The notes under the pieces are model-generated. The model saw only the letters and a list, made by a program, of their open reading frames with translations, had not been told where the DNA came from and searched no databases. From the NCBI GenBank assembly GCA_022565195.1, contig JADFJZ010000010.1, positions 1-10,736 on the forward strand: a stretch of 10,736 nucleotides of DNA. Direction: 5' to 3'. Origin of the DNA: Planctomycetota bacterium. GTDB taxonomy: Bacteria; Planctomycetota; Phycisphaerae; UBA1845; CAIVHJ01. Shown here piece after piece: positions 1 through 7,987 of this stretch; within the stretch, counting starts at the first letter, position 1, and each line of letters begins with the position of its first letter. Position numbers and translations under genes: made by a program.

Positions 1-3000
1 TTGGGCGGCTTGTTTGCCAGGGGCTTCTCTTGACGCTCCTGCGTCTGCTCAGCTTGTCCGGCAGCAGAGTCGCCCAGACCGTCGCGGATGTCGCCGACTT
101 TCTCTTTGGCTTGCTCGTCACCGACATCATACCGGGCACCGCGGTCGGCTGCGCGGTCGTCGCCGCTCCGCTTCAACTTCTGGATTTTCTGCCCCGCACC
201 CTCAGCCGTGCGGCCTTCCTGCACGCGCTCGCGTGTGTCCTTGAGCTTGGTCAGAGCGCCGGCGCTGGCTTCGCCCGCACCGCCCAGCGCCACCACAGAA
301 TGCGTGAAAAACTCGACCGAAGGCATGATCGCGCGAAAGCGAATCGTCCAGCCGACGATCTCGCCAACGATCAAGACCAAAATAATACCCCACAGGCGAT
401 AGAACCCAGGCCAGTCGGCAATGCCGAAGCCGAACAGCAAAACGACATCGAGCACCACCTCCACGAAAATCGAGACGGCCACCGTCGATGCCAATCGGCG
501 AAAGGCCACGTCCATCAGGAACAGCGGCAGCAGTAACCACGCCAGCACCCACTCCCAGGCCGGCTGGTGCGAGCGGGTGGGCGGCAGGTCATGCCGAAAG
601 ACGCCGTCCTGCTCCGGCTCGAAGCCCAGCTCCTTGCCGCCGGAGATGTCCGTGATCTTCTCCAGCATCACGTCGTTGGCGCTCAGCTCCTTGTATTCCG
701 GCGAGTAGGGCACGGACAATCCAGTGTGGCCGATCGACGAAACTTCATCACCTTCGGTCATGAACAAGCTGGCCACGAATTGGCCGGTCTGATTCACAGG
801 AAACGTGGCTTCATACTGGCCCGGGCCTGTCTGGACGAGTTTGATTATCTCGACATCCGATCCAACCGGCTTGGCCACCCGGGCTTGAAGGTCGAGGAAG
901 TTCATGTAGTTGGAATTCTCGTCCAGAGCGTTGACGATGATGCGGCCTTGGTTGCCTTCGAGTTTGGTAACCACGTCGAAGTTGCCCTGCTTGCCCTGGT
1001 TCATGGTCCAAGTCACGATCTGGGCCCACAGCTTGCCGAAGCTGGCCCAGTCGGTCCATTCCTGGCCCCAATGCGTCCAATACCCGCTCGTGAACGCCAC
1101 TGTTCTGCCCAGCCCGATCTGCCAGTGGGCCAATACTGGATCGTCGCCGTCGCTGGTCTTGCGGATCAGCGGCATTTCGATCATGCCGTCCGGCTTGGGT
1201 GAAGTCATTACCAAACCGCCCAGCGGCGGAATGTCCGCCTGCGCGGAGAAGCCGACCCATAGATCGGACATGGCATAGTTCAGTTGCGGCGTGAAGGGAG
1301 TTTCCATGATCAAGGGCCGGCGAATGACCTTCGATTCCTTGACGAAAATCTGCGGCAGCTTCTTTGGATTCCGCACGCCGTAGAACCGGCCGCCGGTGTC
1401 CTTGGCGATTTTCCGCAGTGGGGCTTCCTGCACGTGTGCGCCATAGCCGATGGCCACCGCGCTGCACGTGATTTTCTTTTCCTTCATGTATTGGATCGTT
1501 GCTTTACTGGGCGGCTGCGCGTCGCCGTCGCTGATGATGATCACATGCCGCTGAGCGGCGTCGGTGCACTCCATCAAAGCATCGACAGCCATCTCCATGG
1601 TGCGTCTGAAGTCCGGCATGTCACCGTTGGACATGCGCTGAATTCGCTGCTTGATCGCCGTCTTGCTGGTGGCCACCGCCATGGGGACCGACCACTCGAT
1701 GCCTTTCATGTGGCTGAAGCTCAGCAGGCCGAAGTAGTCCTTGCTGCTGATCGTATCAACCGCCTTTTCCGCGACACGCTTGCCCCAGTAGTTGCCGCGC
1801 GGCATCTCGCAACTGTGCATGATGATGGCCAGCGCCCCGCGCGGGATGACTTGGCGGTGCTTGATCTCGAAGTCGACGGGCATGATTTGTTCGACCGGTG
1901 TGCCGATCCAGCCGCCGGCGCCGAAAGATTCCGGACCGCCCGTCATGATCAAACCGTGGCCCATATCACGCACGTAGGTGGCGAAGGCTTTGTGCTGGTC
2001 GTCGGTAAACCAGTTTGCACCGACGTTGGAGAGGATCACGGTCGAGAACTGCATCAGGCGGAGCAAATCGAGGCCCTGGGCATCCTCGACGTTGACAGCC
2101 TCCACGTTGATCTTCTCTTTTCGAAGCGCCCGTACGAGTTCCGCATCGTCCGCGATGTCCCCAGTCAAGAGCAGCACCTTTTGCTCGCCGCCGACGAAAG
2201 TGAAAGCAGTGGCTTTGTTGTTTTCAACGATGGTGTCGGCAGAGTCATTGTCCGGTCGAAATGTCAGCTCGAAGCGATGCGCAACGCTGCCATGAACGGG
2301 CAATTTGATGAAGAACGGGTTCTGCCCCGGCCGGAGCCGCACTCTGGCGATGTCCTCGGACAGTTCCACAGGCACACCGTTGTCCGTCAGAGAAACAGTG
2401 CCGCTGACGGACTTCCGGGAGGTGATGATCGCCCGCAGCGGGATCATGTCGCCCTCTTTCGCGGACGCGGGCACTACAAGCTTCTCCACGTAGACTTCCT
2501 GGGTGTGCAGATAGTGCATGGGCAGCACGTCCACGCCGATGCCGTTGGCTTTCGCCGATCGAATTTCGTCCAGCACGTTGCCGACGTTGTTGTTTCCATC
2601 GGTGACGAGGACGATGCGTTTGGCAGTGTCGTGCGGAAACAGCGCCATGGCCATGCGCATCGCGCCGGCCATGTCGGTGCGATCCGGCAGCGAAGTCGCC
2701 GGGAGGGCGTCGAAAAACACCCCGCCGCGCATCGGAAGTTGCTCGACGTAGGATTGGCCGTCGAATGTCAACACGCCGACTTTGTCGTCCTTGGGCATGT
2801 CCTTGACGGCCTCGTAGATGTATTGCTCTTGCTCGGCGTATTTCTCTTTCGGGATGCTGTTTGAGCGATCCAAGAGAAACAGCACCGTCAGATTCTTGTT
2901 GGTGCGAACGTGGGCGATCCCTGCAAGACACAGCACGAGAAGCAGCACCACAATAGAGCGAATCGCCAGAGATGTGTAGCGCTTGAGCGGATCCAGCGAG

Positions 3001-3098
3001 CACAGCGCCCGCCACGACAGCGCCGCCATCACGGGAATGGTCAGCAGCAGCCAAAGCCAGACAGGCTTCTCGAATGACAATGAAAAGAACTCAGCCAT
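1..3098 (-). CDS. Large membrane protein with two VWA domains and a glutamine-amidotransferase-like domain (3' end outside window)
   Basis: An uninterrupted reading frame of 1032 codons runs from ATG at 3098 off the left edge, so the C-terminus is missing. Two hydrophobic segments lie near residues 12-30 and 44-64. VWA domain 1 (about 70-225) has a complete MIDAS metal site: DRSNS at 77-81, T141 and TDG at 166-168. A class I glutamine-amidotransferase-like fold follows (about 307-411, beginning KVLLLTGD). VWA domain 2 starts near 422, but its DxSxS position reads HSCEM (428-432), while SDGD at 523-526 is kept. Further membrane segments lie near 848-864, 870-895 and 905-925, then a charged tail. 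The layout resembles BatA/BatB-like proteins of Planctomycetes, which usually sit with MoxR ATPases and DUF58 proteins; none is visible here, though they could lie to the left. It is the last visible gene of a minus-strand run, 45 bp after the NHL gene. A GGAA stretch precedes the start. The role is probably protein-protein interaction at the membrane; no enzymatic function is claimed. Confidence 0.9.
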   Translation of the reverse strand, partial: MAEFFSLSFEKPVWLWLLLTIPVMAALSWRALCSLDPLKRYTSLAIRSIVVLLLVLCLAGIAHVRTNKNLTVLFLLDRSNSIPKEKYAEQEQYIYEAVKDMPKDDKVGVLTFDGQSYVEQLPMRGGVFFDALPATSLPDRTDMAGAMRMAMALFPHDTAKRIVLVTDGNNNVGNVLDEIRSAKANGIGVDVLPMHYLHTQEVYVEKLVVPASAKEGDMIPLRAIITSRKSVSGTVSLTDNGVPVELSEDIARVRLRPGQNPFFIKLPVHGSVAHRFELTFRPDNDSADTIVENNKATAFTFVGGEQKVLLLTGDIADDAELVRALRKEKINVEAVNVEDAQGLDLLRLMQFSTVILSNVGANWFTDDQHKAFATYVRDMGHGLIMTGGPESFGAGGWIGTPVEQIMPVDFEIKHRQVIPRGALAIIMHSCEMPRGNYWGKRVAEKAVDTISSKDYFGLLSFSHMKGIEWSVPMAVATSKTAIKQRIQRMSNGDMPDFRRTMEMAVDALMECTDAAQRHVIIISDGDAQPPSKATIQYMKEKKITCSAVAIGYGAHVQEAPLRKIAKDTGGRFYGVRNPKKLPQIFVKESKVIRRPLIMETPFTPQLNYAMSDLWVGFSAQADIPPLGGLVMTSPKPDGMIEMPLIRKTSDGDDPVLAHWQIGLGRTVAFTSGYWTHWGQEWTDWASFGKLWAQIVTWTMNQGKQGNFDVVTKLEGNQGRIIVNALDENSNYMNFLDLQARVAKPVGSDVEIIKLVQTGPGQYEATFPVNQTGQFVASLFMTEGDEVSSIGHTGLSVPYSPEYKELSANDVMLEKITDISGGKELGFEPEQDGVFRHDLPPTRSHQPAWEWVLAWLLLPLFLMDVAFRRLASTVAVSIFVEVVLDVVLLFGFGIADWPGFYRLWGIILVLIVGEIVGWTIRFRAIMPSVEFFTHSVVALGGAGEASAGALTKLKDTRERVQEGRTAEGAGQKIQKLKRSGDDRAADRGARYDVGDEQAKEKVGDIRDGLGDSAAGQAEQTQERQEKPLANKPP

Positions 3099-3143
3099 TA
3101 CCGTTCCACTTATCGAGACACGATTCTGACGCGGCCTGCGTCC

Positions 3144-4100
3144 CTATAGTTTCACAATCTGTACGCGATTGTTCACTGAGTCAAGCACATACAGCCGCCC
3201 GTTGGCCGCTTCGGTCGCGCCCCACGGCGAATACAGTTCGCCCGGCTCACGTCCGCCCCGGCCCCAGATTCGCAGCGACTTGCCCGCGCGGTCGAACCAT
3301 TGCAAGCGATTGTTGCTGAACTCGCTGACCAGCAGGCTGCCGTCCCGACAGACATCGATATCGTAGGGAAAGCGCAACTGACCCGGCTCTACGCCGACCG
3401 AGCCGAAGCTCATCAAGTACTCGCCGTCCAGAGAAAAGCGCACGATGCGGTGATTGCAGGCGTCCGCCACCCACAGAGTCTGATCCCCATCGATGGCCAG
3501 ACCCGCCGGACGGCTCAATCGCACGCCGTCCACCGGTTCCGCGCCGATGAAGCGAACGAATTCCAGATCCGGCGAGAACTTCGACACTCGGTCGTTGCCG
3601 CCGTATTCCCCAACATAGATGAAGCCCGCATCGTCGATGGCAATGTCGGTCACCAGCCGAAACTGCCCCGGTCCGTCCCCCTGCTCGCCAAAGCTTCCGA
3701 GTTGTGTGCCGTCCTGATCGAAGATCATCACACGGCTGTAGTGCGTGTCCGCAATGAACAACCGGCCGTCGGGATGCACCGTCAGACCGATGGGCTTGCC
3801 CGCCTTCCAGTCCGGCATCCACCAGCCGGTTTCGTACCGGCCGTCGGCATCGAACCTCTGAATTCGCCCGCTCTTGTCAGCGACGAAGATCTTGCTCTCC
3901 GGCGATGCAGTGATGGCCCGAGGATACAAGAAATCACCCCAGCCGAGCCCGGTTTCACCGAACATGCCCACCACGCCCCGGCCGACTCCGCCCGAGTTGT
4001 CGCAACCGCAGGCGGAAAGCCCGAGGACAATCGCAATCGCAAGAATAGTGCAAGAAGGGAAGCCGCTACCGGCGAACAGGTTGGTACGGTATGCTGGCAT
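3144..4100 (-). CDS. NHL-repeat six-bladed beta-propeller lipoprotein
   Basis: The 318-residue product starts with a hydrophobic signal peptide ending in the lipobox LSAC (Cys31), so it should be an exported lipid-anchored protein. The rest is six NHL repeats of 42-48 residues, spaced from about residue 40 to the end. Each has the pattern 'GxxGxGxGQFxxPxxIAxDxxGxxxVADxxNxRVxxF'; clear examples are the repeats holding VADACNHRIVRF and LDSVNNRVQIV. Six repeats close one propeller. NHL propellers usually bind proteins, sugars or small ligands; nothing here names the ligand. The gene lies 46 bp downstream of the 600-residue membrane gene and 45 bp upstream of the VWA gene, so an envelope complex of the three is a reasonable inference. 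No strong Shine-Dalgarno site precedes the ATG at 4100, but the signal peptide begins there, and in-frame codons just upstream include a stop. Confidence 0.87.
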   Translation of the reverse strand: MPAYRTNLFAGSGFPSCTILAIAIVLGLSACGCDNSGGVGRGVVGMFGETGLGWGDFLYPRAITASPESKIFVADKSGRIQRFDADGRYETGWWMPDWKAGKPIGLTVHPDGRLFIADTHYSRVMIFDQDGTQLGSFGEQGDGPGQFRLVTDIAIDDAGFIYVGEYGGNDRVSKFSPDLEFVRFIGAEPVDGVRLSRPAGLAIDGDQTLWVADACNHRIVRFSLDGEYLMSFGSVGVEPGQLRFPYDIDVCRDGSLLVSEFSNNRLQWFDRAGKSLRIWGRGGREPGELYSPWGATEAANGRLYVLDSVNNRVQIVKL

Positions 4101-4146
4101 CTACATCGTCATGTGAAACAATCGTGACCACGTCGGAGGAGTTCGC

Positions 4147-5949
4147 CTAGTCTTTCTTCTCGGCTTCGCCGCTGTCGGCGGAGTCGTCCGCAGAATCGCC
4201 CTCAGCCTTCGGATCGCTATCCTCGTCTTCGCTGCGAAACTGCGAGAAGTAATTCTTGACGGCTTTGCGAAGGTGGTTCGGGATCCGGGTCTTGTTCAAG
4301 GCGTCGGTGGCGTCGCGCTCGGCGGCCGAGAACAACTCCACTGCCTCGGTGCCGACCTCGCCGCGCACTTGCTCGCCGTCGATGAATTTCTTGCCGATGA
4401 TACTGCCCTTGGTGGTGATCACCGGGGTGCGCTCCTTGACCCAGCGCTCGGCCGTTCTTTGTTCCGGACCGCGTCCGCCGCGACCCCGGCCCAGACGGCC
4501 CATGCCTCCGCCCGGTCGGTTGCCGCTGCCGTTGCAGGCCTTACACCCTTTCCCGTCGCAGTTCTGGCAAAAACTATTCTGTTGGTCGGACAGCTCATTC
4601 TGGGCTTGCTGAGCATCGGCGAGCATCGATTCCAGTTCGCTGAGTTCCTGTTGCAATTGCTCCATATCGCTGAGCGCCTCCCCCACCGACTGCAACTGAG
4701 CCGAAGCGTCCGCCATGGATGAATCGCTCTGCATCATTTGAGCCGCCTGCTGCATGGCCCCACCCATTTTCGAGCAACTCTGGCAAGCTTTCTTTTGGTT
4801 CTGGAGCTTGTTCACCATTTCTTTGATTTGCTTCTTGTCGGCCCCCTGCTTCTTCATTTGCTCTTTGATCTTCTCGATGTCGGCTTTGGTCAGGTTTTCG
4901 AGGGCGCGCTTGGCGGTCTCCGGATCGACGCCGGATTTCTTCAATTCGTTCTCGAGCTGCTTCTTGCGCTCCTCTTGCTTGGCGAGTTCCTTGAGTTGCT
5001 CGGCGAATTTCTGAATTTGCTCTTGCATCTTCTTGCGCTGCTCGGGATCCTGCTTCATCTTCATCTTGGCGAGTTGTTCGCGCAATTCCTTCACGGCGTC
5101 CTGGGCCGCCTTGAAATCCCCTTTGGACAGCGCCTTCGACAGCTTCTCAGTCGGCGTCTTGGGCTGCTTGGTGTTCCTCAGCCCACGGAACATCCGGCTG
5201 AGTTCTTTCATTTCATTGAGCTTTTCATTCTTGGACTTGCGCAGGGCATCCGCCACTTTGTCGATCTTCTTAATGGCCTCTCGTCGAACCTCGACGGGCG
5301 TGTTCATTTTCTCGACAGGCAAGTCGTCGATCGTCTTGAGAGACTGCACGAGATCCTTCAGCGTGGAATTCTTCTCGACTTGTTCCCGGAACCGTTGCAG
5401 CTTTTTCACAGTACGCTTGACGTCCTCACGGACAAAATCATCCTGTTCCTGACGCGCGACCTTCGTCTCCGCAGCTTGCAGCGGGCCGATGGGTAGCCAA
5501 GTGACGATCAGCGCAACCAGGATGGCAGCGCTGGCAAAGGACAATGAGGAAGGCCAAGAGAACTTGATGAACGACCGCACGCTGATCCGGCGGCTGATTT
5601 GTTCGGCGTCTTCGATCACAGCCTGGGCAAAAGGATCCTTGGAATCGAGGCAATACAGACCGCTGCTGGTCCGCTCCTTGAGCCCGGCCGCCTGGTCGAG
5701 AACTGCGGCAGCCGCAATCCGATCGTGCCGCCGCATTCCCACCCTGATTGAAGCTGCGGCCAGAGCGGCAGCGGCCAGTCCCAGGCAGATGTACAGCAAG
5801 GGCAGCGAGAGATCGAAGAGCTTGTCCGCCAAGATGATAGCACACCAGGCAGCGGCCCCCCAGAGCAGACACCAACCCAGCGCGGAGAACCAGTCGTTGA
5901 CTCCGAGACGCCACTGGGCTTGCTTCACGTTTCGCTCGAAGGTCGTCAT
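4147..5949 (-). CDS. Membrane protein with long charged coiled coil and three CxxC pairs (DUF4175-like layout)
   Basis: The 600-residue product has two close membrane segments (about 22-41 and 48-67), a soluble stretch of about 65 residues, and a third segment (about 137-157). A very long, Lys/Glu/Gln-rich, helix-forming region follows (about 165-455) and is probably coiled coil outside the cytoplasm. Cysteines occur in three CxxC pairs: 389/392, 461/464 and 469/472. The last two sit in a CxxCDGKGCxxCNGSG stretch that looks like a DnaJ-type zinc module without any J domain. A Gly/Arg-rich stretch (480-494), a conserved-looking region with AERWVKERTPVI and a helical ending (about 540-572) follow, then an acidic tail. 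The three-helix start recalls DUF4175-type proteins, but I cannot prove membership. An AAGGAG site six bases before the ATG supports the start. It is the first gene of the minus-strand run, divergent from rnpA. Function unknown; a scaffold for the downstream NHL and VWA proteins is inference. Confidence 0.87.
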   Translation of the reverse strand: MTTFERNVKQAQWRLGVNDWFSALGWCLLWGAAAWCAIILADKLFDLSLPLLYICLGLAAAALAAASIRVGMRRHDRIAAAAVLDQAAGLKERTSSGLYCLDSKDPFAQAVIEDAEQISRRISVRSFIKFSWPSSLSFASAAILVALIVTWLPIGPLQAAETKVARQEQDDFVREDVKRTVKKLQRFREQVEKNSTLKDLVQSLKTIDDLPVEKMNTPVEVRREAIKKIDKVADALRKSKNEKLNEMKELSRMFRGLRNTKQPKTPTEKLSKALSKGDFKAAQDAVKELREQLAKMKMKQDPEQRKKMQEQIQKFAEQLKELAKQEERKKQLENELKKSGVDPETAKRALENLTKADIEKIKEQMKKQGADKKQIKEMVNKLQNQKKACQSCSKMGGAMQQAAQMMQSDSSMADASAQLQSVGEALSDMEQLQQELSELESMLADAQQAQNELSDQQNSFCQNCDGKGCKACNGSGNRPGGGMGRLGRGRGGRGPEQRTAERWVKERTPVITTKGSIIGKKFIDGEQVRGEVGTEAVELFSAAERDATDALNKTRIPNHLRKAVKNYFSQFRSEDEDSDPKAEGDSADDSADSGEAEKKD

Positions 5950-6072
5950 GCCGATCTCCTTAGCCGCCTGATCTTAGGCTATACTGGTTGCGCTGACAAG
6001 GAACGGTCCCAGCGTGTGTCGCTGGCGACCCTATTGGGCGCAATAATAAGACTTATTCGATTCCACGGACAA
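5950..6072. promoter_or_regulatory. Divergent intergenic region between the membrane operon and rnpA
   Basis: This 123-base gap must carry promoters for both directions. On the minus strand, TATTAT (6048 to 6043) with TTGTCC 18 bases upstream (6072 to 6067) is a fair sigma70-type candidate for the membrane operon. On the plus strand, TATACT at 5980-5985 is a good -10 hexamer for rnpA, but no matching -35 is found. No rpmH (L34) coding sequence is present here. Confidence 0.35.
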
Positions 6073-6441
6073 ATGATTCGCAGATTTCCAAGAAAAATGC
6101 GTCTGGCCAAGCGTGAAGACATCAGGAAGGCGTTGCGGGGGCGGTGCATCGTTCGTGACCGGAAGCTGACTATCTACTTTGCTACCAACGGCTTAGGAGT
6201 ATCGAGACTGGGCCTGAGCGTCGGCCGGAAGTGCGGACCGGCGGTTGTGAGGAACCTGATCAAACGGCGAATCCGGGAAGCGTTCAGGCTGTCCGGCATC
6301 GGGCTGAACAGGCCGGGATACGACCTGCTGTGCATCCCGGCGAATGACGCGGTCCACGCCATGTGCGACTACCGCGCTTCGCTCGAGGAACTGCTGCCGC
6401 GAGGCGTCGCCAAGCTCCGCCGACAAGAGCGCGCACAGTGA
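6073..6441 (+). CDS. rnpA: Ribonuclease P protein component
   Basis: This 122-residue basic protein is the protein subunit of RNase P, which helps the catalytic RNA bind and cut the 5' leader from pre-tRNAs in the cytoplasm. The family signature is seen as VVRNLIKRRIREAFR (about residues 58-72), matching the RNR motif of RnpA. The N-terminal FPRKMRL matches the conserved FPRxxRL start of the family, and SRLGLSVGRK precedes the signature as expected. Length is normal (E. coli RnpA has 119 residues). The ATG at 6073 is chosen because it keeps the FPR block; an upstream in-frame extension to 5920 would add 51 unrelated residues overlapping the divergent gene. ATG at 6097 is possible but would remove the conserved block. 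In most bacteria rpmH lies just upstream and yidC downstream; here the neighbours are a divergent membrane operon and fabI. Confidence 0.93.
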   Translation: MIRRFPRKMRLAKREDIRKALRGRCIVRDRKLTIYFATNGLGVSRLGLSVGRKCGPAVVRNLIKRRIREAFRLSGIGLNRPGYDLLCIPANDAVHAMCDYRASLEELLPRGVAKLRRQERAQ

Positions 6442-6447
6442 GTCTTG

Positions 6448-6471
6448 AAGCTGCTTCAGCTTACCTGTTTT
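6448..6471 (+). terminator. Possible weak intrinsic terminator after rnpA
   Basis: A 6-bp perfect stem AAGCTG / CAGCTT with a 3-base loop (6448-6462) is followed after five bases by a short T run (6468-6471). The stem is short and the T run broken by other bases, so partial read-through into fabI is likely if it works at all. Confidence 0.28.
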
Positions 6472-6496
6472 CAACGCCCCGAAATCGGACTATCAT
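6468..6496 (+). promoter_or_regulatory. Candidate sigma70-type promoter for fabI
   Basis: TTTTCA (6468-6473) and TATCAT (6491-6496) are 17 bases apart and match the consensus hexamers at 4/6 and 5/6. Transcription would start near 6503, giving a leader of about 40 bases that carries the GAGGAAA ribosome site before the fabI ATG. Its -35 overlaps the T run of the weak hairpin after rnpA. Confidence 0.4.
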
Positions 6497-6543
6497 AGGA
6501 ACCCGCCTCTTAAATCGAACACAAGCATTATTGAGGAAACGGT

Positions 6544-7323
6544 ATGAGCCTGTTACAAGGGAAAAAGGGTCTGGTTTTCGGTGTGGCGAATGATCGCAGC
6601 ATCGCCTTGCACGTCGCCGATCAATTGATCAAGCACGGCGCGACTTGCGGATTCGCGCATTTTCCCGGCGAGAAGAACGAACGCCGAACACAGAAAGCCC
6701 TTGAAGAGAACGGCATGGGCGACGCATGGATGGTCCCCTGCAACGTGTGCAGCGACTCGGAGCTCGACGATACCTTCGCTGCTGCCAGAGAAAAGTTCGA
6801 TGCAATCGACTTCGTGGTGCACTCGGTCGCCTATGCCGATCGCGCGTTCTTGAAGGTGGGCAGTTTTACCTCGACGCCGCGCGACGTGTTCGCACAAGCG
6901 ATGGACATCAGCGCCTATTCGCTGCTGGCCGTCGCGCAGCGCGCTCGTGAGATGATGCCCAACGGCGGCGGCATTATTACGATGACCTACTACGGCGGCG
7001 AGAAAGTCCTCCCCGGATACAACGTCATGGGCGTGGCCAAGGCCGCTCTGGAGAGTATCACGCGCTATCTGGCCAGCGAACTCGGTGACAAGGGCATTCG
7101 CGTCAACGCCATCAGTGCCGGTGCGCTCAGAACCTTAAGCAGCATGGCCGTCGGCGGCATCGACACCATGTTCGATCACACCGAGACGAGGGCCCCACTC
7201 AAACGCAACATCACCGCGGATGAGGTCGGCAAGACAGCGGTCTACTTGCTCAGTGATCTGTCGAGCGGGGTCACCGGCGAGACGGTTTTCGTCGACGCCG
7301 GCTATAACATCGTCGGCATATAG
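6544..7323 (+). CDS. fabI: Enoyl-[acyl-carrier-protein] reductase, FabI type
   Basis: This 259-residue cytoplasmic short-chain dehydrogenase reduces trans-2-enoyl-ACP with a nicotinamide cofactor (NADH in most FabI), the last step of each fatty-acid elongation cycle. The N-terminal cofactor motif reads GVANDRSIA (13-21), the divergent glycine motif typical of FabI rather than classical SDRs. The catalytic residues align with E. coli FabI Tyr146, Tyr156 and Lys163: here Tyr149, Tyr159 and Lys166, in the block YYGGEKVLPGYNVMGVAKAA. The C-terminal GETVFVDAGYNIVG is also characteristic. Length fits the family (E. coli 262). The start is backed by GAGGAAA seven bases upstream. It is complete with no odd residues in the active site. 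It follows rnpA by 102 bases and probably has its own promoter. The gene downstream converges on it. Confidence 0.96.
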   Translation: MSLLQGKKGLVFGVANDRSIALHVADQLIKHGATCGFAHFPGEKNERRTQKALEENGMGDAWMVPCNVCSDSELDDTFAAAREKFDAIDFVVHSVAYADRAFLKVGSFTSTPRDVFAQAMDISAYSLLAVAQRAREMMPNGGGIITMTYYGGEKVLPGYNVMGVAKAALESITRYLASELGDKGIRVNAISAGALRTLSSMAVGGIDTMFDHTETRAPLKRNITADEVGKTAVYLLSDLSSGVTGETVFVDAGYNIVGI

Positions 7324-7392
7324 GTGGGATCGCGCCGCTGAACCTCCCTGCGGGGAGACATACGCGGTGCGGCGTGTTTGGCGCAGACACCA

Positions 7393-7423
7393 AGCGCGAC
7401 GGCGGACCGCCACGCTCGGCGCT
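7393..7423. terminator. Hairpin-forming stretch between convergent genes
   Basis: Outer arms AGCGC (7393-7397) and GCGCT (7419-7423) enclose an inner GGCGG/CCGCC pair (7401-7411). A second short stem, CTCCC/GGGAG, lies near 7344-7357. Neither has a good T run, so termination for the convergent fabI and the small minus-strand gene is only suggested by position. Confidence 0.22.
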
Positions 7424-7438
7424 TATTGTCCAAGAGAC

Positions 7439-7729
7439 TCAGAAGTTGACGACCACATCAAGATTGGACGCCATCAACCGGGCTTTGGTCACCGGCACAA
7501 ACGGATTGTCCGAGATCTTGGTCACGAACAGCTCATCGGGACCAAGAATGTTGATCAACGGGCTTCGACCCGCGGTGAGCGCGTCTTCTGGAACGCGTAG
7601 CAAATGCCCGCTCCAGTTGCAGATGTACGTCCCGCTCGCGGTGATACTCTGAAACGGTATCACTTGGCCGCTGGTACCGCTTTCGCCGAATCTCTGGGCA
7701 CGCGTCGTAGATTTTGATTCTTGAGCCAT
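7439..7729 (-). CDS. Small conserved protein of unknown function, paralogue A (96 aa)
   Basis: I do not recognise a named family. The 96-residue product is clearly homologous to the 95-residue protein encoded at 8515-8802 on the other strand. Shared blocks are GxYxCxWxGxLLRV (33-46 here), TKxSDxPFxPxxxARxxASNxDxxVxF (70-96) and a terminal Phe. The middle part (47-69) is variable. There is no signal peptide, membrane segment or zinc motif; the single Cys37 is conserved with Trp39. The ATG at 7729 is chosen because alignment with the paralogue begins there and a GGAG site sits seven bases upstream. The frame stays open upstream to an ATG at 7843, but that extension is unlike anything in the paralogue. 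It converges with fabI and diverges from the paralogue. Conservation of both ends between two diverged copies argues strongly that it is a real, selected gene. Confidence 0.83.
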   Translation of the reverse strand: MAQESKSTTRAQRFGESGTSGQVIPFQSITASGTYICNWSGHLLRVPEDALTAGRSPLINILGPDELFVTKISDNPFVPVTKARLMASNLDVVVNF

Positions 7730-7894
7730 GGTTGTACTCCCATCAGAAAAAAGATTTGAGGAGGTCCGAACAGGCACATACCGGTTCGGCTTGCACGCGA
7801 CTACATCAGGGCCCCCTCGACCACGCGCCTCCGTGCCTGCCAAGTTCAGATGGAATGCTTCTATAAGTCTCCGACTCGTCGCCCTTACAATTGT

Positions 7895-7923
7895 CTAGTA
7901 GCTCACACCTGACAGCATGTCAA
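7895..7923 (-). promoter_or_regulatory. Candidate promoter for paralogue A
   Basis: On the minus strand a perfect TTGACA (7923 to 7918) is followed after 17 bases by TACTAG (7900 to 7895), a poor -10 (3/6). Transcription would start about 160 bases before the ATG at 7729. Confidence 0.33.
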
Positions 7924-7958
7924 CAAAAAAATGGGTTTAGTGCAAGCTCAATTCAGAT

Positions 7959-7987
7959 TTGACAATGAGAAAATGTTATTTTATTTT
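7959..7987 (+). promoter_or_regulatory. Candidate promoter reading toward the cassette
   Basis: A perfect TTGACA (7959-7964) and TATTTT (7982-7987, 4/6) are separated by 17 bases in an AT-rich stretch. The start site would be about 520 bases ahead of paralogue B, implying a long leader or a separate short transcript that covers the tiny ORFs at 8048 and 8120. Confidence 0.42.

Noticed and set aside
1284..2864. Long plus-strand frame of 526 codons
   Set aside because: It is antisense to the dual-VWA gene, rich in His/Arg/Asp as expected of a GC-rich shadow frame, and shows no domain. The minus-strand frame has clear VWA motifs.
2245..3054. Minus-strand frame of 269 codons
   Set aside because: It is a different frame over the VWA gene with Arg/Gly/His-rich, low-information translation.
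4531..4582. Calling the CxxC-containing protein a DnaJ chaperone
   Set aside because: There is no J domain or HPD motif and no DnaJ C-terminal domain; only a short cysteine module is similar.
4738..5496. Leu-rich plus-strand frame of 252 codons resembling a membrane protein
   Set aside because: It is the complement of Lys/Glu/Gln codons in the coiled-coil gene, which naturally reads as Leu/Phe-rich.
5920..6072. N-terminal extension of rnpA
   Set aside because: The 51 extra residues overlap the divergent gene start and match nothing in RnpA, while the conserved FPR block begins at the 6073 start.
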